Below, piece by piece: positions 9,180-17,723 of a stretch of DNA of 42,941 nt; position 1 is the first letter of the stretch, and each line of letters starts with the position of its first letter. A model generated the notes under the pieces. It made no database searches. It had not been told where the DNA came from and saw nothing but the letters and a program-made list of their open reading frames with translations. The position numbers and the translations under genes are program-made. Source of the DNA: Amycolatopsis marina (lineage in GTDB: Bacteria > Actinomycetota > Actinomycetes > Mycobacteriales > Pseudonocardiaceae); the NCBI RefSeq assembly GCF_900111885.1, contig NZ_FOKG01000032.1:1-42941 (forward strand), in the 5' to 3' direction.

Positions 9180-10982
9180 ATGCACAGCACTTCTCCGCTC
9201 ACGGCTTCTGTTCAGGGCACGCCGATCGAGATGCCGCCGTCCTGGCAGGATGACGGGTTCCGCGACACACTTCCGGCGATCCTTGCCGCATGGGCGCGCG
9301 CTCACGGCACCGACCCCGCACTGACCGTGCTGGATCACCGAGGCAAGCCACATGCCCGTGCCGGCACGCTCACCTGGCGCGAACTCGATCGCCGGACCGG
9401 TGACCTGGCCGCGTTCCTGCGTCGGACATGCAGGCCGGGCCAGCGCGCCGCCCTGCTGATGGACCAGGGTGCGGACTACGTGGTCGCGTTGCTCGGCGTC
9501 ATCCGTGCCGGACTGATCGCGGTTCCGCTGTTCCCGCCCGCCCGAGGGGAATCGTGCAGGCAACTGGCGAACGCTGTCCTCGACGCCGATCCGAGCGTCA
9601 TTCTGACCACCTCGAACCTGCTGGGGCCAACCAAGTCCTTTGTGGACGAGTTCCGCCGCGCGCCCGTGCAGCTCGCGGCGGTCGACACGCTCCCGCCGCT
9701 GCGTGGTGGAGTTCCGCCCTGTCCCGAGCCGGGGCCGGACGACCTGGCGTGCCTGCAGTACCAGGCTCAGGCGGTGGGCAGGGCGAGCGCGGTGATGTTC
9801 AGCCAGGCCAATCTGGTGGCGGGCGCCCGCCAAGCTGCCGGGGCGCTCGGGATTCGGCGCGGGCACAACACCTCGGTCAGCTGGTTGCCGTTGTTCGAGC
9901 ATCTCGGTCTGCTGCTCGGTCTGCTGACCCCGCTGGTCGCCGGTATCCAGACGGTACTGCTGCATCCCTCGGCGTTCCACGACGATCCCCTGAACTGGCT
10001 GCGCGCGCTGGCGAACTACCCGGGCGCTGTCGGCGCGGCCCCCAATGCCGCGTACGCGTTCTGCGTTTCGCGCATCGCGTTACGGGACCGGGCGGAGCTG
10101 CGACTGCATGGGGTCGCGGCGCTGGCCGATGTGGGCGACTCGGTTCGGCCCGAAGTCGCGAACCGGTTCACCGCCGCGTTCGCCGAGTACGGATTGCGCC
10201 CGTGGGTCTACCGCCCGTGCTACGGCCTCGTTGAGGCGACCGCACTCGTGGCCGCCACCGAGGGCGAGCACACCGAGACCGCGTTCTACCGTGCGCAACT
10301 CGCACTGGGCCGCGCGGTGCCCACGGTACCGGGAGAGGTGGACGCCGTCACGCTCGTCGCGGCCGGGGTGCCACGCAGGCAACAGGTCTGCGTCGTCGAC
10401 ACGGCTACGCGCACTCCGGTCCCCGACGGCAGGGTCGGTGAGATCTGGGTCAGCGGGCCGAACGTGGCACGCGGCTACTGGCGGCGCTCGGAGGCCTCCA
10501 CGGAGACGTTCTGCGTGCTGCTCGCGGGCGCTGCCGAAGCGGGCGAACCGTGCTGGTGGTTGCGCACCGGTGACCTCGGGGTGCAGTACGGCGGGCAGCT
10601 CTATGTGACGGGCAGGGTCAGTGACGTACTCACCGTCGACGGCCGCAGTCACTATCCGCAGGATGTGGAGGCCACGGCCGAATCGGCACATCCCGCCATC
10701 GCGGCTCACCAGGTGTGCGCGTTCACCGCGCTGTTCGACGACGGCCCCAGGGCGGTGCTGGTCGCCGAACGCGCGACCTGGGTGTTCGTCGAGGAGCTCG
10801 ACGAAGCGGAGGTGGCGGCCGCGATCCGCAGGGCGGTGGCCGTGGAACACGGTCTCGCGCTGCGTGAAGTACTGCTGCTCGGGCCGGGACTGCTGCCCAG
10901 GACCCCCGGCGGGACGGCCGCGCGGGCACGGTGCCGGGAACGTTACCTCGCGGGCGGGCTCGGATCCGGCTGGCAGGAGTAG
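9180..10982 (+). CDS. Fatty acyl-AMP ligase (FAAL) homologue with eroded active-site motifs
   Basis: A 600-residue adenylate-forming enzyme homologue, closest in layout to FAAL proteins (FadD32-like), which activate fatty acids as acyl-adenylates. Recognisable FAAL landmarks are SWLPLFEHLGLLLG, APNAAYAF, YGLVEAT (about 348-354), RTGDLG (about 462-467) and GRSHYPQDVE. Two core motifs are not normal. The Ser/Thr/Gly-rich phosphate-binding loop, usually QYTSGSTRxPxG, reads QYQAQAVGRAS (about 193-203). The C-terminal SGK lysine motif reads PGGTAARARC (about 576-585), with no lysine. The frame is open and full length, so it is not an obvious pseudogene; it may be a non-catalytic or altered homologue. 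ATG9180 is preferred over ATG9177 because GAGG ends only one base before the latter. A TTA codon occurs at 10080. Confidence 0.85.
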   Translation: MHSTSPLTASVQGTPIEMPPSWQDDGFRDTLPAILAAWARAHGTDPALTVLDHRGKPHARAGTLTWRELDRRTGDLAAFLRRTCRPGQRAALLMDQGADYVVALLGVIRAGLIAVPLFPPARGESCRQLANAVLDADPSVILTTSNLLGPTKSFVDEFRRAPVQLAAVDTLPPLRGGVPPCPEPGPDDLACLQYQAQAVGRASAVMFSQANLVAGARQAAGALGIRRGHNTSVSWLPLFEHLGLLLGLLTPLVAGIQTVLLHPSAFHDDPLNWLRALANYPGAVGAAPNAAYAFCVSRIALRDRAELRLHGVAALADVGDSVRPEVANRFTAAFAEYGLRPWVYRPCYGLVEATALVAATEGEHTETAFYRAQLALGRAVPTVPGEVDAVTLVAAGVPRRQQVCVVDTATRTPVPDGRVGEIWVSGPNVARGYWRRSEASTETFCVLLAGAAEAGEPCWWLRTGDLGVQYGGQLYVTGRVSDVLTVDGRSHYPQDVEATAESAHPAIAAHQVCAFTALFDDGPRAVLVAERATWVFVEELDEAEVAAAIRRAVAVEHGLALREVLLLGPGLLPRTPGGTAARARCRERYLAGGLGSGWQE

Positions 10983-11010
10983 GGAGTAGGCGTGCCGTTC
11001 CCCACGGAGA

Positions 11011-11037
11011 ATGTCCCCAATGTCATATGAGGGACAT
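11011..11037. terminator. Hairpin between convergent genes
   Basis: ATGTCCC and GGGACAT form a perfect 7-bp stem with a 13-base loop that contains CATATG. It lies in the 67 bases between the stops of two convergent genes, the expected place for a bidirectional terminator. There is no T-tract on either side. Confidence 0.5.
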
Positions 11038-11049
11038 CCGAGCGCGCTT

Positions 11050-12414
11050 TCAGGGCCTGTTCGGCGCACCGGCGTTCACGTCGCCCGGTACGGGTGCGCT
11101 TCGTTCGGCGTTACGCATAGCCCGTTGTGCCCGCAGGGCCAGTAACAGCTCGAAGCGCTGCTGTGGATCGTCTATATCGGATCCGAAGAGGGTGTCGAGT
11201 TCCTGGACCCTCGAACGCACCGTCTGCGGGTGCACGGCCAGCTGCCGCGACACCACCCGCACGTTGCCGCGTGTCTCCAGCCAGGCGAGCAGTGTGTCGG
11301 ACAGCCGCTCGCGCTGCTTTCCGGTGAGCGGTCGCAGTGGTGCCAGCGTCCGGGCCACCAGTTCCCGCGCCAGAAAGGGATCCTGCATCAGCCACAGATC
11401 GGCGAGGTGATCCGCACACCAGGTGACGGGGGTGTCCGGCAGCACGCCGGTGTGCACCAGTTCCAGCGCGTGGCGGGCCCAGCGCAGGGAACGTGCCGCC
11501 TCCGCCAGCGGCACTTCGGGTCCCACGGCCGCGCGCCAGCCTGCCAGGGCCCGCTCTATCGTCTCGCGCCGCTGCGACTCCGGAGAGGGCAGTACCAGGC
11601 AGGGAGCGTTGCCTTCCAGGTCCATCAGCACGTCGTCGCCCAGTGGTGGCGCCGCCCAGTCGTCGTTCGCGCGGGGGGCGAGGGCGATCGCGACGACCTG
11701 GTCGGGGATGGGCCAGCGAGCGGCCGTCGCCTGCGCGGCCAGTGCCTGCGGAGGTGTCGCGGACTGGCCGAGTACGACGTCGAGCAGCATCCGCCTGCGC
11801 CGTTCCAGCGTGCCTGCCGCCCTTTCCTGGGCGGCTGCCTGCCCCTCCACCGACAACGCCGACAGTTCGTCGATGTACGCGAACATCGCCTCGGCGAGTA
11901 GACAGAGGGTGGACGTGGGCACGCCGGCCTTCGCCGAAACCTCGGCCATCCGCCGCCAGGCCACCCGTGCGCCGACGCGGTAGGCGGTCTGGAGTACATC
12001 GAGGCTGCGACCCTGGTGCAGTTCGTGCTGGCCGAGTCGGTGGAAGACCTGACTGCGGTCGGCGCGGGGAGCGGAGGGATCGCCGAGCCGGTCGACGAAC
12101 TCCAGGATCGCCTGCTGCACACCAGAGGTGATCGTCGTGCCGAACTGGCCTTCGAGTGGGCGTGCGTAGTCGGGCACCGCGCTCTGGATCTCCTCGAGCA
12201 CCTCGTCGGCGAGATCAAGCACCCCGGGGCGCAGGATCTGGGCGAGGTCGCGGGGGAGCAGGGCCCAGAGTTGCACGGTCCTGCCCCCCGCATCGCCGGA
12301 TCCCACGGAGGGCGGTGTCGACGGCGCCAGCAGTGAGTCGTAGGTGGCGTCGACACGTTCCGGTCGCGCGATGGAAGCGTCGTTCGGCGAATCGGTCACT
12401 CGGATTCCCCACAT
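11050..12414 (-). CDS. PucR/CdaR-type helix-turn-helix regulator (copy 1)
   Basis: A 454-residue regulator. The C-terminal PucR-type helix-turn-helix is clear (LLAWLETRGNVRVVSRQLAV, then HPQTVRSRVQELDTLFG). The N-terminal half is a helical region found in many actinobacterial PucR proteins (PRDLAQILRPG, then GRSLDVLQTAYRVGARVAWR), probably a signal-sensing domain. It is a paralogue of the next gene upstream, with the same domain order and many identical blocks. The ATG at 12414 has no clear ribosome site; a GTG at 12399 (VTDSPNDA) sits six bases after GGGGA and may be the real start. It converges on the acyl-AMP-ligase homologue. The ligand is unknown. Confidence 0.88.
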   Translation of the reverse strand: MWGIRVTDSPNDASIARPERVDATYDSLLAPSTPPSVGSGDAGGRTVQLWALLPRDLAQILRPGVLDLADEVLEEIQSAVPDYARPLEGQFGTTITSGVQQAILEFVDRLGDPSAPRADRSQVFHRLGQHELHQGRSLDVLQTAYRVGARVAWRRMAEVSAKAGVPTSTLCLLAEAMFAYIDELSALSVEGQAAAQERAAGTLERRRRMLLDVVLGQSATPPQALAAQATAARWPIPDQVVAIALAPRANDDWAAPPLGDDVLMDLEGNAPCLVLPSPESQRRETIERALAGWRAAVGPEVPLAEAARSLRWARHALELVHTGVLPDTPVTWCADHLADLWLMQDPFLARELVARTLAPLRPLTGKQRERLSDTLLAWLETRGNVRVVSRQLAVHPQTVRSRVQELDTLFGSDIDDPQQRFELLLALRAQRAMRNAERSAPVPGDVNAGAPNRP

Positions 12415-12494
12415 TCGGTGTCAGCGGATTCCCCGGACCGGTGACCAGACCGGATCCTTCCCCGTGGTCAACGTACCGCGCCGCTAACGCCGAA

Positions 12495-12504
12495 TCCATA
12501 TGGA
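12495..12504. promoter_or_regulatory. Palindrome TCCATATGGA upstream of the first PucR gene
   Basis: A perfect 10-bp palindrome about 80-90 bases upstream of the copy 1 start, in a 194-base gap between the two regulator genes. It may be an operator for one of the two regulators. Nothing else in the gap stands out. Confidence 0.25.
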
Positions 12505-12608
12505 ATCAATGCCGATGCAATGGTCCTTGTGAAAGGATTATGTGGACCGAATGCTGCTCGTCGAAATTGTGTTGCAGGTGCTATTTGACCAGTGAAAAAC
12601 ACATGCCG

Positions 12609-13976
12609 TCATGAGTGTGCTTTCTGCCCCCGCTGACGGGAGCCGGTGAGTCGTTCGGCGCGCAGCGCGATCTCCATCTCAAGACGTGCTTCCGGGTCGT
12701 GCAGCCGGTCGCCGAAGAGCTCCTCCAGCTGGTGCATGCGGTAGCGAATCGTCTGGGGGTGGACGTTGAGCTTGTTGGCCAGTTCCGGTGCGCTTCCGCG
12801 GGACTGCAGCCAGGCGAGCAGGGTCTCGCTCAGCCGCGCGCGTTGCTTCACCGTGAGGGAGTCGAACGGCGCGAGACACCTGGTGCTCAGTTCCCGAACC
12901 AGGAACTCGTCGGTGAGCAGCCACATCGTGGCGAGGTGATCGGTGCACCGGATAACCGGCGCGTCCGCGATGATGTCGCGGCGGACGAGGTCCATCGCCC
13001 TTCGGGCCCAGCGCAGGGACACCAGGGCGTCGCTCAGCCGCACCCTCGGGCCGATGGTCGCCCGCCAGCCCTGCAGTTGCACATCGAGTTCGCCGGGTTC
13101 GTTCACGTCGTCCGGGGTCAGCAGGCAGGGCTGGGCGCTCTCTAGATCGACCAGGACATCACCGCCGAGTGCGGGGCCAGCCGGGTCGGGCCGGTCGTCC
13201 CGTGGTTCGAGGGCGACCATGGTGACCCATTCCGGGAGCTTCCAACGGGCGGTGGCAGCCAGGTTCGCGATTGCCTGCGGGGACGCTGGTGGGTCGGCCA
13301 GGATCAGTTCGAGCAGACGCCGTCTTCGGCGTGCCGTCGTGCCCGCGGCCTTGGCCTGGGCAGCGGTGTATCCCTGGATCGACAACGCCGAGATCTCGTC
13401 GACGTAGGCGAAGATGGCCTCGGCGCCCACACAGAGGGTGTCGGTCGAGACGCCGTGCCGTTGACCGAACTCCGCGACGTGTCGCCAGGCGACCCTGCCG
13501 CCGACCCGGTAGGCCGTCTGGAGACAGTCGAGGCTGCGCCCTTCGCTGAACTCGATCTTGCCGAGGTGCCGGAAGACCTGCATCCAGTTTTCCTTCGGCG
13601 CGGCCGGATTACCGATGTTGTCGATGCAGTGCAGGATCGACTGCCCGACGCCACGGGTGATGATCTCGCCGAACGGGCCGTCGAGTGGCTGTGCGTATTC
13701 CGGGACGACTCGCTGGATCTCCCGCAGAATGTCCCGGGCCATCCGGTCCGCGTGCGGCCGAAACCGAACCGCGAGATCCCTGGGCAGGGAGGACCACAAA
13801 CGGTCCGCCCTGCCGATTCCGCTGGCGATTGCTCCTTCTCCAGATCTGGGACGGGGAGTGACAGAACGGGGTCGTTTGTCACCTGCATGGCTGACTGTTG
13901 TACCCATCGAGTTAGACGCGAGTCCGTTCCGCGCTTCTTCGTTGCGCACGCCTTGCCCGCTCAGGTTCATCGTCAT
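12609..13976 (-). CDS. PucR/CdaR-type helix-turn-helix regulator (copy 2)
   Basis: A 455-residue paralogue of the preceding regulator. The blocks LPRDLAVRFRP, GRSLDCLQTAYRVGGRVAWR and the C-terminal helix-turn-helix (LANKLNVHPQTIRYRMHQLEELFG) align along the whole length with copy 1. The start at 13976 was chosen because AGGGG lies five bases upstream and the resulting length equals copy 1; the frame stays open for 25 more codons without family resemblance. The stretch after the start, about 60 residues, is polar and low in conservation. The pair looks like a local duplication that has diverged. Confidence 0.88.
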   Translation of the reverse strand: MTMNLSGQGVRNEEARNGLASNSMGTTVSHAGDKRPRSVTPRPRSGEGAIASGIGRADRLWSSLPRDLAVRFRPHADRMARDILREIQRVVPEYAQPLDGPFGEIITRGVGQSILHCIDNIGNPAAPKENWMQVFRHLGKIEFSEGRSLDCLQTAYRVGGRVAWRHVAEFGQRHGVSTDTLCVGAEAIFAYVDEISALSIQGYTAAQAKAAGTTARRRRRLLELILADPPASPQAIANLAATARWKLPEWVTMVALEPRDDRPDPAGPALGGDVLVDLESAQPCLLTPDDVNEPGELDVQLQGWRATIGPRVRLSDALVSLRWARRAMDLVRRDIIADAPVIRCTDHLATMWLLTDEFLVRELSTRCLAPFDSLTVKQRARLSETLLAWLQSRGSAPELANKLNVHPQTIRYRMHQLEELFGDRLHDPEARLEMEIALRAERLTGSRQRGQKAHS

Positions 13977-14043
13977 CGTTACCCCTGTGTCACAACAAAA
14001 TCGGGGACTTCCCTGCCGAAGTCCTACCAGTTTTTGTGGTCCG

Positions 14044-14058
14044 GGTAACATAATTACC
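14044..14058. promoter_or_regulatory. Inverted repeat GGTAA-N5-TTACC upstream of the second PucR gene
   Basis: GGTAACATAATTACC is a 5-bp inverted repeat around an AT-rich centre, 68-82 bases upstream of the start at 13976. A further GTTACC occurs at about 13978-13983 next to the ribosome site. The arrangement suits an operator in the promoter of the regulator gene, possibly self-regulation, but this is inference. Confidence 0.35.
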
Positions 14059-14111
14059 GCCGAGTATGGCTGTCAACAGGCCCTGACGGAACGCATACGA
14101 AGATATTCTGA

Positions 14112-14135
14112 CGCTTCATCACTTCGAGTGAAGCG
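14112..14135. repeat. Hairpin CGCTTCA/TGAAGCG
   Basis: A perfect 7-bp stem with a 10-base loop, followed on the plus strand by a run of seven T (14141-14147). On the plus strand it looks like an intrinsic terminator, but no plus-strand gene ends here. It lies between two minus-strand genes, so it may instead be an operator or stop antisense transcripts. Confidence 0.4.
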
Positions 14136-14183
14136 GTGAGTTTTTTTCTGCGCCGGATCGTCTCCAGGTGACAAAAAAGATGC

Positions 14184-15140
14184 TCACCCGCTGTGCTGAA
14201 CCGTGGCTTGGCCGCCCGCGAGAAGCACGGCAGCGAGTTCTTCAAGATTCAACCGTGCCGGTTCGGTCTCGTTGAGGAAGGCGTTCAGGATCGTGGCGAC
14301 ATGAGCCGGTTCGGCCGCGTGTGGAAAATGCCGCGCCATCGGCAGGACCTCGATGCGGCTGCCGGGCATCAGCCCGGCGGCCTCGCGTCCGTGTCGCGCC
14401 GGGATCATCCAGTCCCGTGCGCCCCAGACGATCAGCGTCGGAACGGCGGCCGAGAGGTAGAGCCGGTCGTGCGCACTGACACGCTGTCCTCGCAGGTCGA
14501 GCAGTCCGCGGACGGTACTGAGGAAGGCGGTCCGTCGCCCGGGGTCGGCGAGCGAGGCGAGGTGTGCGACCAGTTCGCGGCTCTCGGTGTCGAGACGCCC
14601 GCCGAGCGCACGGCCCAGCGCCGCCGCCGCGGCGTGGCCCGTCGCCAGTGTTGCCCGGTTGACCAGCAGGGCGAGGACCGCCTTGGTCCCGGGTATCGCG
14701 GTGGCCCGCAGTACCCCGCTCACCTCTTTGCCGAGGCCTCCGCTCGAGATCAGGACGAGCCTGCCGCACATCTCGGGGTACTGGTACGCGAACTGCATCG
14801 CCACCCCGCCACCGAGGGAGTGTCCGGCGACCGTGGCGTGCCGCAGGCCCAGTAGCACCAGCAGGTCCCGGATCGCGCTAGCGAAGGCGCCCAGCGAGTA
14901 GTCCCCACGGGGTGTCGCGGACTCCCCGTGACCGAGCAGGTCGGGCACGATGACCCTGCGCGCGACGCCGCGCCGGTCGAGTTCGTGCAGCAGGGGCAGC
15001 CAGGTTCGGGCACTGCCCGCGATTCCGTGGACGAACACGAGGACGTCGCCGTCGGATTCGGCCGACCGGACGGCGGGACGGTATTCCCAGAAATTCATTG
15101 TGTGCCCATGCAGGGTGACGTTTCGCTTGTTGATTGTCAT
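14184..15140 (-). CDS. Alpha/beta-fold hydrolase
   Basis: A 318-residue alpha/beta hydrolase of the single-domain esterase/lipase or C-C hydrolase type. The oxyanion-region motif FVHGIAG (about 37-43), the nucleophile elbow GHSLGG with Ser108, the acid in GARDWM (Asp243) and the histidine in MARHFPHA (His271 or His274) give a complete triad. A helical cap lies between about residues 135 and 225. No signal peptide. The start at 15140 follows GGAAAGGTGAGC; upstream in-frame codons are rejected. It is divergent from the flavoprotein gene at 15438. The substrate cannot be inferred. Confidence 0.85.
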   Translation of the reverse strand: MTINKRNVTLHGHTMNFWEYRPAVRSAESDGDVLVFVHGIAGSARTWLPLLHELDRRGVARRVIVPDLLGHGESATPRGDYSLGAFASAIRDLLVLLGLRHATVAGHSLGGGVAMQFAYQYPEMCGRLVLISSGGLGKEVSGVLRATAIPGTKAVLALLVNRATLATGHAAAAALGRALGGRLDTESRELVAHLASLADPGRRTAFLSTVRGLLDLRGQRVSAHDRLYLSAAVPTLIVWGARDWMIPARHGREAAGLMPGSRIEVLPMARHFPHAAEPAHVATILNAFLNETEPARLNLEELAAVLLAGGQATVQHSG

Positions 15141-15437
15141 CCGCTCACCTTTCCGGTTTCGCGCCAAGCTAGCGCACCCCGCCGTCTGGCCGGAAAGCCG
15201 AGTAAAAAACATGCGAAACAAGGAAGAACGACACGGTTTCAGTCGCCTGTGTTCGTATAGGGGTGCTAATCACGGGATTGCCTGAGGCGTCCGGTGCCTT
15301 CGGGCAACTCGAACATGAGTGGGTGTCGTATTTTCTGTACGCCTGGTCACAGGGCGCCTATTTGACAGTCCACTCTGGCACCAACAAACTTGCTGTGCGT
15401 CGCGTAGCGAGTCATTCACCGGTTCAGTGGAGGGGCA
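15141..15437. other. Divergent intergenic region
   Basis: These 297 bases separate the hydrolase and flavoprotein genes and should contain both promoters. TTGACA at 15362-15367 is a candidate -35 element for the plus-strand gene, with a poor -10. No gene, repeat or RNA structure could be supported. Confidence 0.4.
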
Positions 15438-16277
15438 GTGTTCGTAAGGCCGGCCGGACGTGGCATTCCCGCGCCGTGGTGGACGAGGTTCGAGCCGATC
15501 CGTCTCCGGCAGTTGGCCACTCCCACGGGGGTCGACCAGTTCTTCGAGCTCGCGCATCCATTGATCACGGTCCGGGATGCCTGCGCGGAGATCACCTCGG
15601 TGTCAAGGCGCGCATACACCGTTCTGTCCGCGGAATTGCGACCCGGCCGGGACTGGGGTGGTTTCCGGGCGGGGCAGCGGGTCGGGTTGACCGTGGACAT
15701 CAACGGAGTGCCGAAGTCCCGCTGTTTCTCACCCGTCTCCTCACAACATCGGGCCGATGGGCGCATTGAACTGCTCATCCAGGCCGATCGTGGAGTTCCG
15801 GTCGCCCGGTATCTGTATCGCCATGCCGCCCCGGGCACCGTTGTCGGTCTCGCCGCTCCGGAGGGCGAGTTCACTCTCCCCGCTGCCCCCGCGGGGGATA
15901 TTCTGCTGGTCAGCGAGGGGGTCGGCATCGCACCCGTGTTGTCGATGATGCGCACGTTGGCCGACGAGTGCCACCGGGGCAGGGTGGCCCTGATGCACCA
16001 TGGCTCCGTGCCTGTCCAAGCCGAGGAACTCGCCCAGCTCGCGGCCGCTGGTCCCGGATTTCAGATCCATGTCGAGACCGCGTGCGGCGGTGCTCCCCGC
16101 CTCGATGTCCAGCATCTCGATGTCGTCGCGCCCTGGTTCCGGGAAGCCAGTACCTTCCTGTGCGGCTCCCCGGAGTTGGCGCGCTCGGCGCGCACGCTGT
16201 ACCGACGGCACGGTATCGGTGACCGATTGCGGATCGAGGACCCCGGAGGGCCGGTTTCGGTGGGCTCCGAGTGCTGA
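15438..16277 (+). CDS. Ferredoxin-reductase-like FAD/NAD-binding protein lacking the [2Fe-2S] domain
   Basis: A 279-residue protein of the ferredoxin-NADP reductase superfamily. The FAD motif RCFSPVSS (normally RxYS), the phosphate-contacting GEFTLP stretch, the NAD(P)-binding VSEGVGIAPVLSMM and the C-terminal FLCGSPELARSA are present in order. Actinobacterial relatives usually continue with a plant-type [2Fe-2S] domain of about 90 residues with a CxxxxCxxC motif. Here the protein stops just after the NAD(P) domain, and only 24 bases separate it from the next gene, so there is no room for a remnant. GTG15438 is preceded by GGAGGGG. It probably transfers electrons from NAD(P)H to a separate carrier; the partner is unknown. 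Confidence 0.8.
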   Translation: MFVRPAGRGIPAPWWTRFEPIRLRQLATPTGVDQFFELAHPLITVRDACAEITSVSRRAYTVLSAELRPGRDWGGFRAGQRVGLTVDINGVPKSRCFSPVSSQHRADGRIELLIQADRGVPVARYLYRHAAPGTVVGLAAPEGEFTLPAAPAGDILLVSEGVGIAPVLSMMRTLADECHRGRVALMHHGSVPVQAEELAQLAAAGPGFQIHVETACGGAPRLDVQHLDVVAPWFREASTFLCGSPELARSARTLYRRHGIGDRLRIEDPGGPVSVGSEC

Positions 16278-16301
16278 AGTCCACCGCGTGCCGGCTGTGC
16301 G

Positions 16302-17567
16302 TCAGGCTGGCGCGGTCCACTTCTGGTTCGCGGCGCCGGTACAGCTCCAGATCTGCAGCCGTGTGCCGTCGGCGGAACTGTGCCCGCTGGCGTCGAGGCA
16401 CTTTCCGGAGCTGAGGTTCACGATGTCGCGGGCGGCCGTGACGGTCCATTGCTGGGCGCCGGTGCCGTTGCAGTCGTACAGCTGAACGGGGGTTCCGTCA
16501 GCGGTGCCCGCCGCCGTCACGTCCAGGCATTTGCCGAGCGCGCGGATGGTCCCGTCGCCGGAGACGGTCCATTGCTGTGCGGGGGTCCCGTTGCAGCCGT
16601 ACAGCTGGACCGGGGTGCCGTTCGCGCTGTCGGCACCCGCGACGTCGACGCACTTGCCGTCGAGGCCGGTGATCTGCCCGGTCGGGCCCTGGTCGCCGTT
16701 GTCGCCGGTGGTGACGCGGACGTAGTCGATCACCAGTTGGTTCGGGAACACCGTGCTGCCGTCGGGGTCACCAGGCCACTGTCCGCCGACGGCGAGGTTG
16801 AGGATCAGGAAGAACGGGTGGTCGAAGACCCAGCGGTCGCCGTCGAGGTCGGCGGGGGTTCTGGTCTGGTAGACGGTGCCGTCGACGGACCAGGTGATCC
16901 GGTTCGGTGACCAGTCGACGGCGAAGGTGTGGAACGCGTCGGCGAAGTGCTGTCCGTCGGGCAGGGTGTATCCGGCGCCGATGCCCTCGCCGCCGGAGTA
17001 TCCGGGTCCGTGCAGGGTGCCGTGAATTGTGGCCGGCTCGAAGCCGACGTTCTCCATGATGTCGATCTCGCCGCTGTCGGGCCAGCCCACATCGCCGAAA
17101 TTGTTGCCCAGCATCCAGAAGGCGGGCCACATTCCCTGGCCGCGCGACACCTTAATCCGAGCTTCGTAGTGTCCATAGGTATGGCTGAAGCGGCCTGCGG
17201 TGTTCAGCCGGGCAGAGGTGTACTCGCAGCGGCCGTACCAGCAGTTGAAGTTGCCGGGGTTCTCCTTGCGGGCGGTGATGACCAGATTACCCTGACCGTC
17301 GAGCGCGGCGTTGCGTGTGCTGTTCGTGTAGTACTGCCGCTCGCGGTTGTTGACGTTGTCACCGGTTTCGAGCTGCCACTTGGCACCGTCCACAGGGGAG
17401 CCCGCGGGACCGTCGAAGTTGTCCTCGAAGACGACGGCAGCAGGCTGTGCGTCGCTGGCGGTGGCATTGGCGGGAGTGTGCGGTGTGGCCGTGCCGATCG
17501 CCGCGGCGGTCGTCGTGGCCAGAACCAGCCCGGTGCGGAGTCGTCGGGAAAACGGGTGCGCTCGCAT
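16302..17567 (-). CDS. Secreted GH16 beta-glucanase with C-terminal ricin-type lectin domain
   Basis: A 421-residue exported glycoside hydrolase. The signal peptide has a twin-arginine-like SRRLRTG followed by a hydrophobic Ala/Thr stretch. The GH16 domain spans about residues 45-285, with the catalytic motif GEIDIMENVG: Glu167 nucleophile, Asp169, Glu172 acid/base. This form is typical of laminarinases (endo-1,3-beta-glucanases). A linker leads to a ricin-B/CBM13 domain (about 297-421) with three QxW repeats (QQWTV, QQWTV, QKWTA). It probably attacks fungal or algal beta-1,3-glucan outside the cell. It is convergent with the flavoprotein gene. Confidence 0.94.
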   Translation of the reverse strand: MRAHPFSRRLRTGLVLATTTAAAIGTATPHTPANATASDAQPAAVVFEDNFDGPAGSPVDGAKWQLETGDNVNNRERQYYTNSTRNAALDGQGNLVITARKENPGNFNCWYGRCEYTSARLNTAGRFSHTYGHYEARIKVSRGQGMWPAFWMLGNNFGDVGWPDSGEIDIMENVGFEPATIHGTLHGPGYSGGEGIGAGYTLPDGQHFADAFHTFAVDWSPNRITWSVDGTVYQTRTPADLDGDRWVFDHPFFLILNLAVGGQWPGDPDGSTVFPNQLVIDYVRVTTGDNGDQGPTGQITGLDGKCVDVAGADSANGTPVQLYGCNGTPAQQWTVSGDGTIRALGKCLDVTAAGTADGTPVQLYDCNGTGAQQWTVTAARDIVNLSSGKCLDASGHSSADGTRLQIWSCTGAANQKWTAPA

Positions 17568-17723
17568 GTGCTCGCCTCTCGCTCGGAGAACCCGAAACCT
17601 TTTTGCTTGCGGCGAGCAGAAGTATGCAAGGTATAGACCACTGGGGCAACAGTGGCGATCACGATCAGGGCCGACGGGTCAGGACGTCACCCGGATGCCC
17701 GACGACTTTCGCAGGGTCGGCCG

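Noticed and set aside
16278..16301. Frameshifted remnant of an iron-sulfur domain after the flavoprotein gene
   Set aside because: Only 24 bases separate the two genes and no cysteine motif appears in any frame there.
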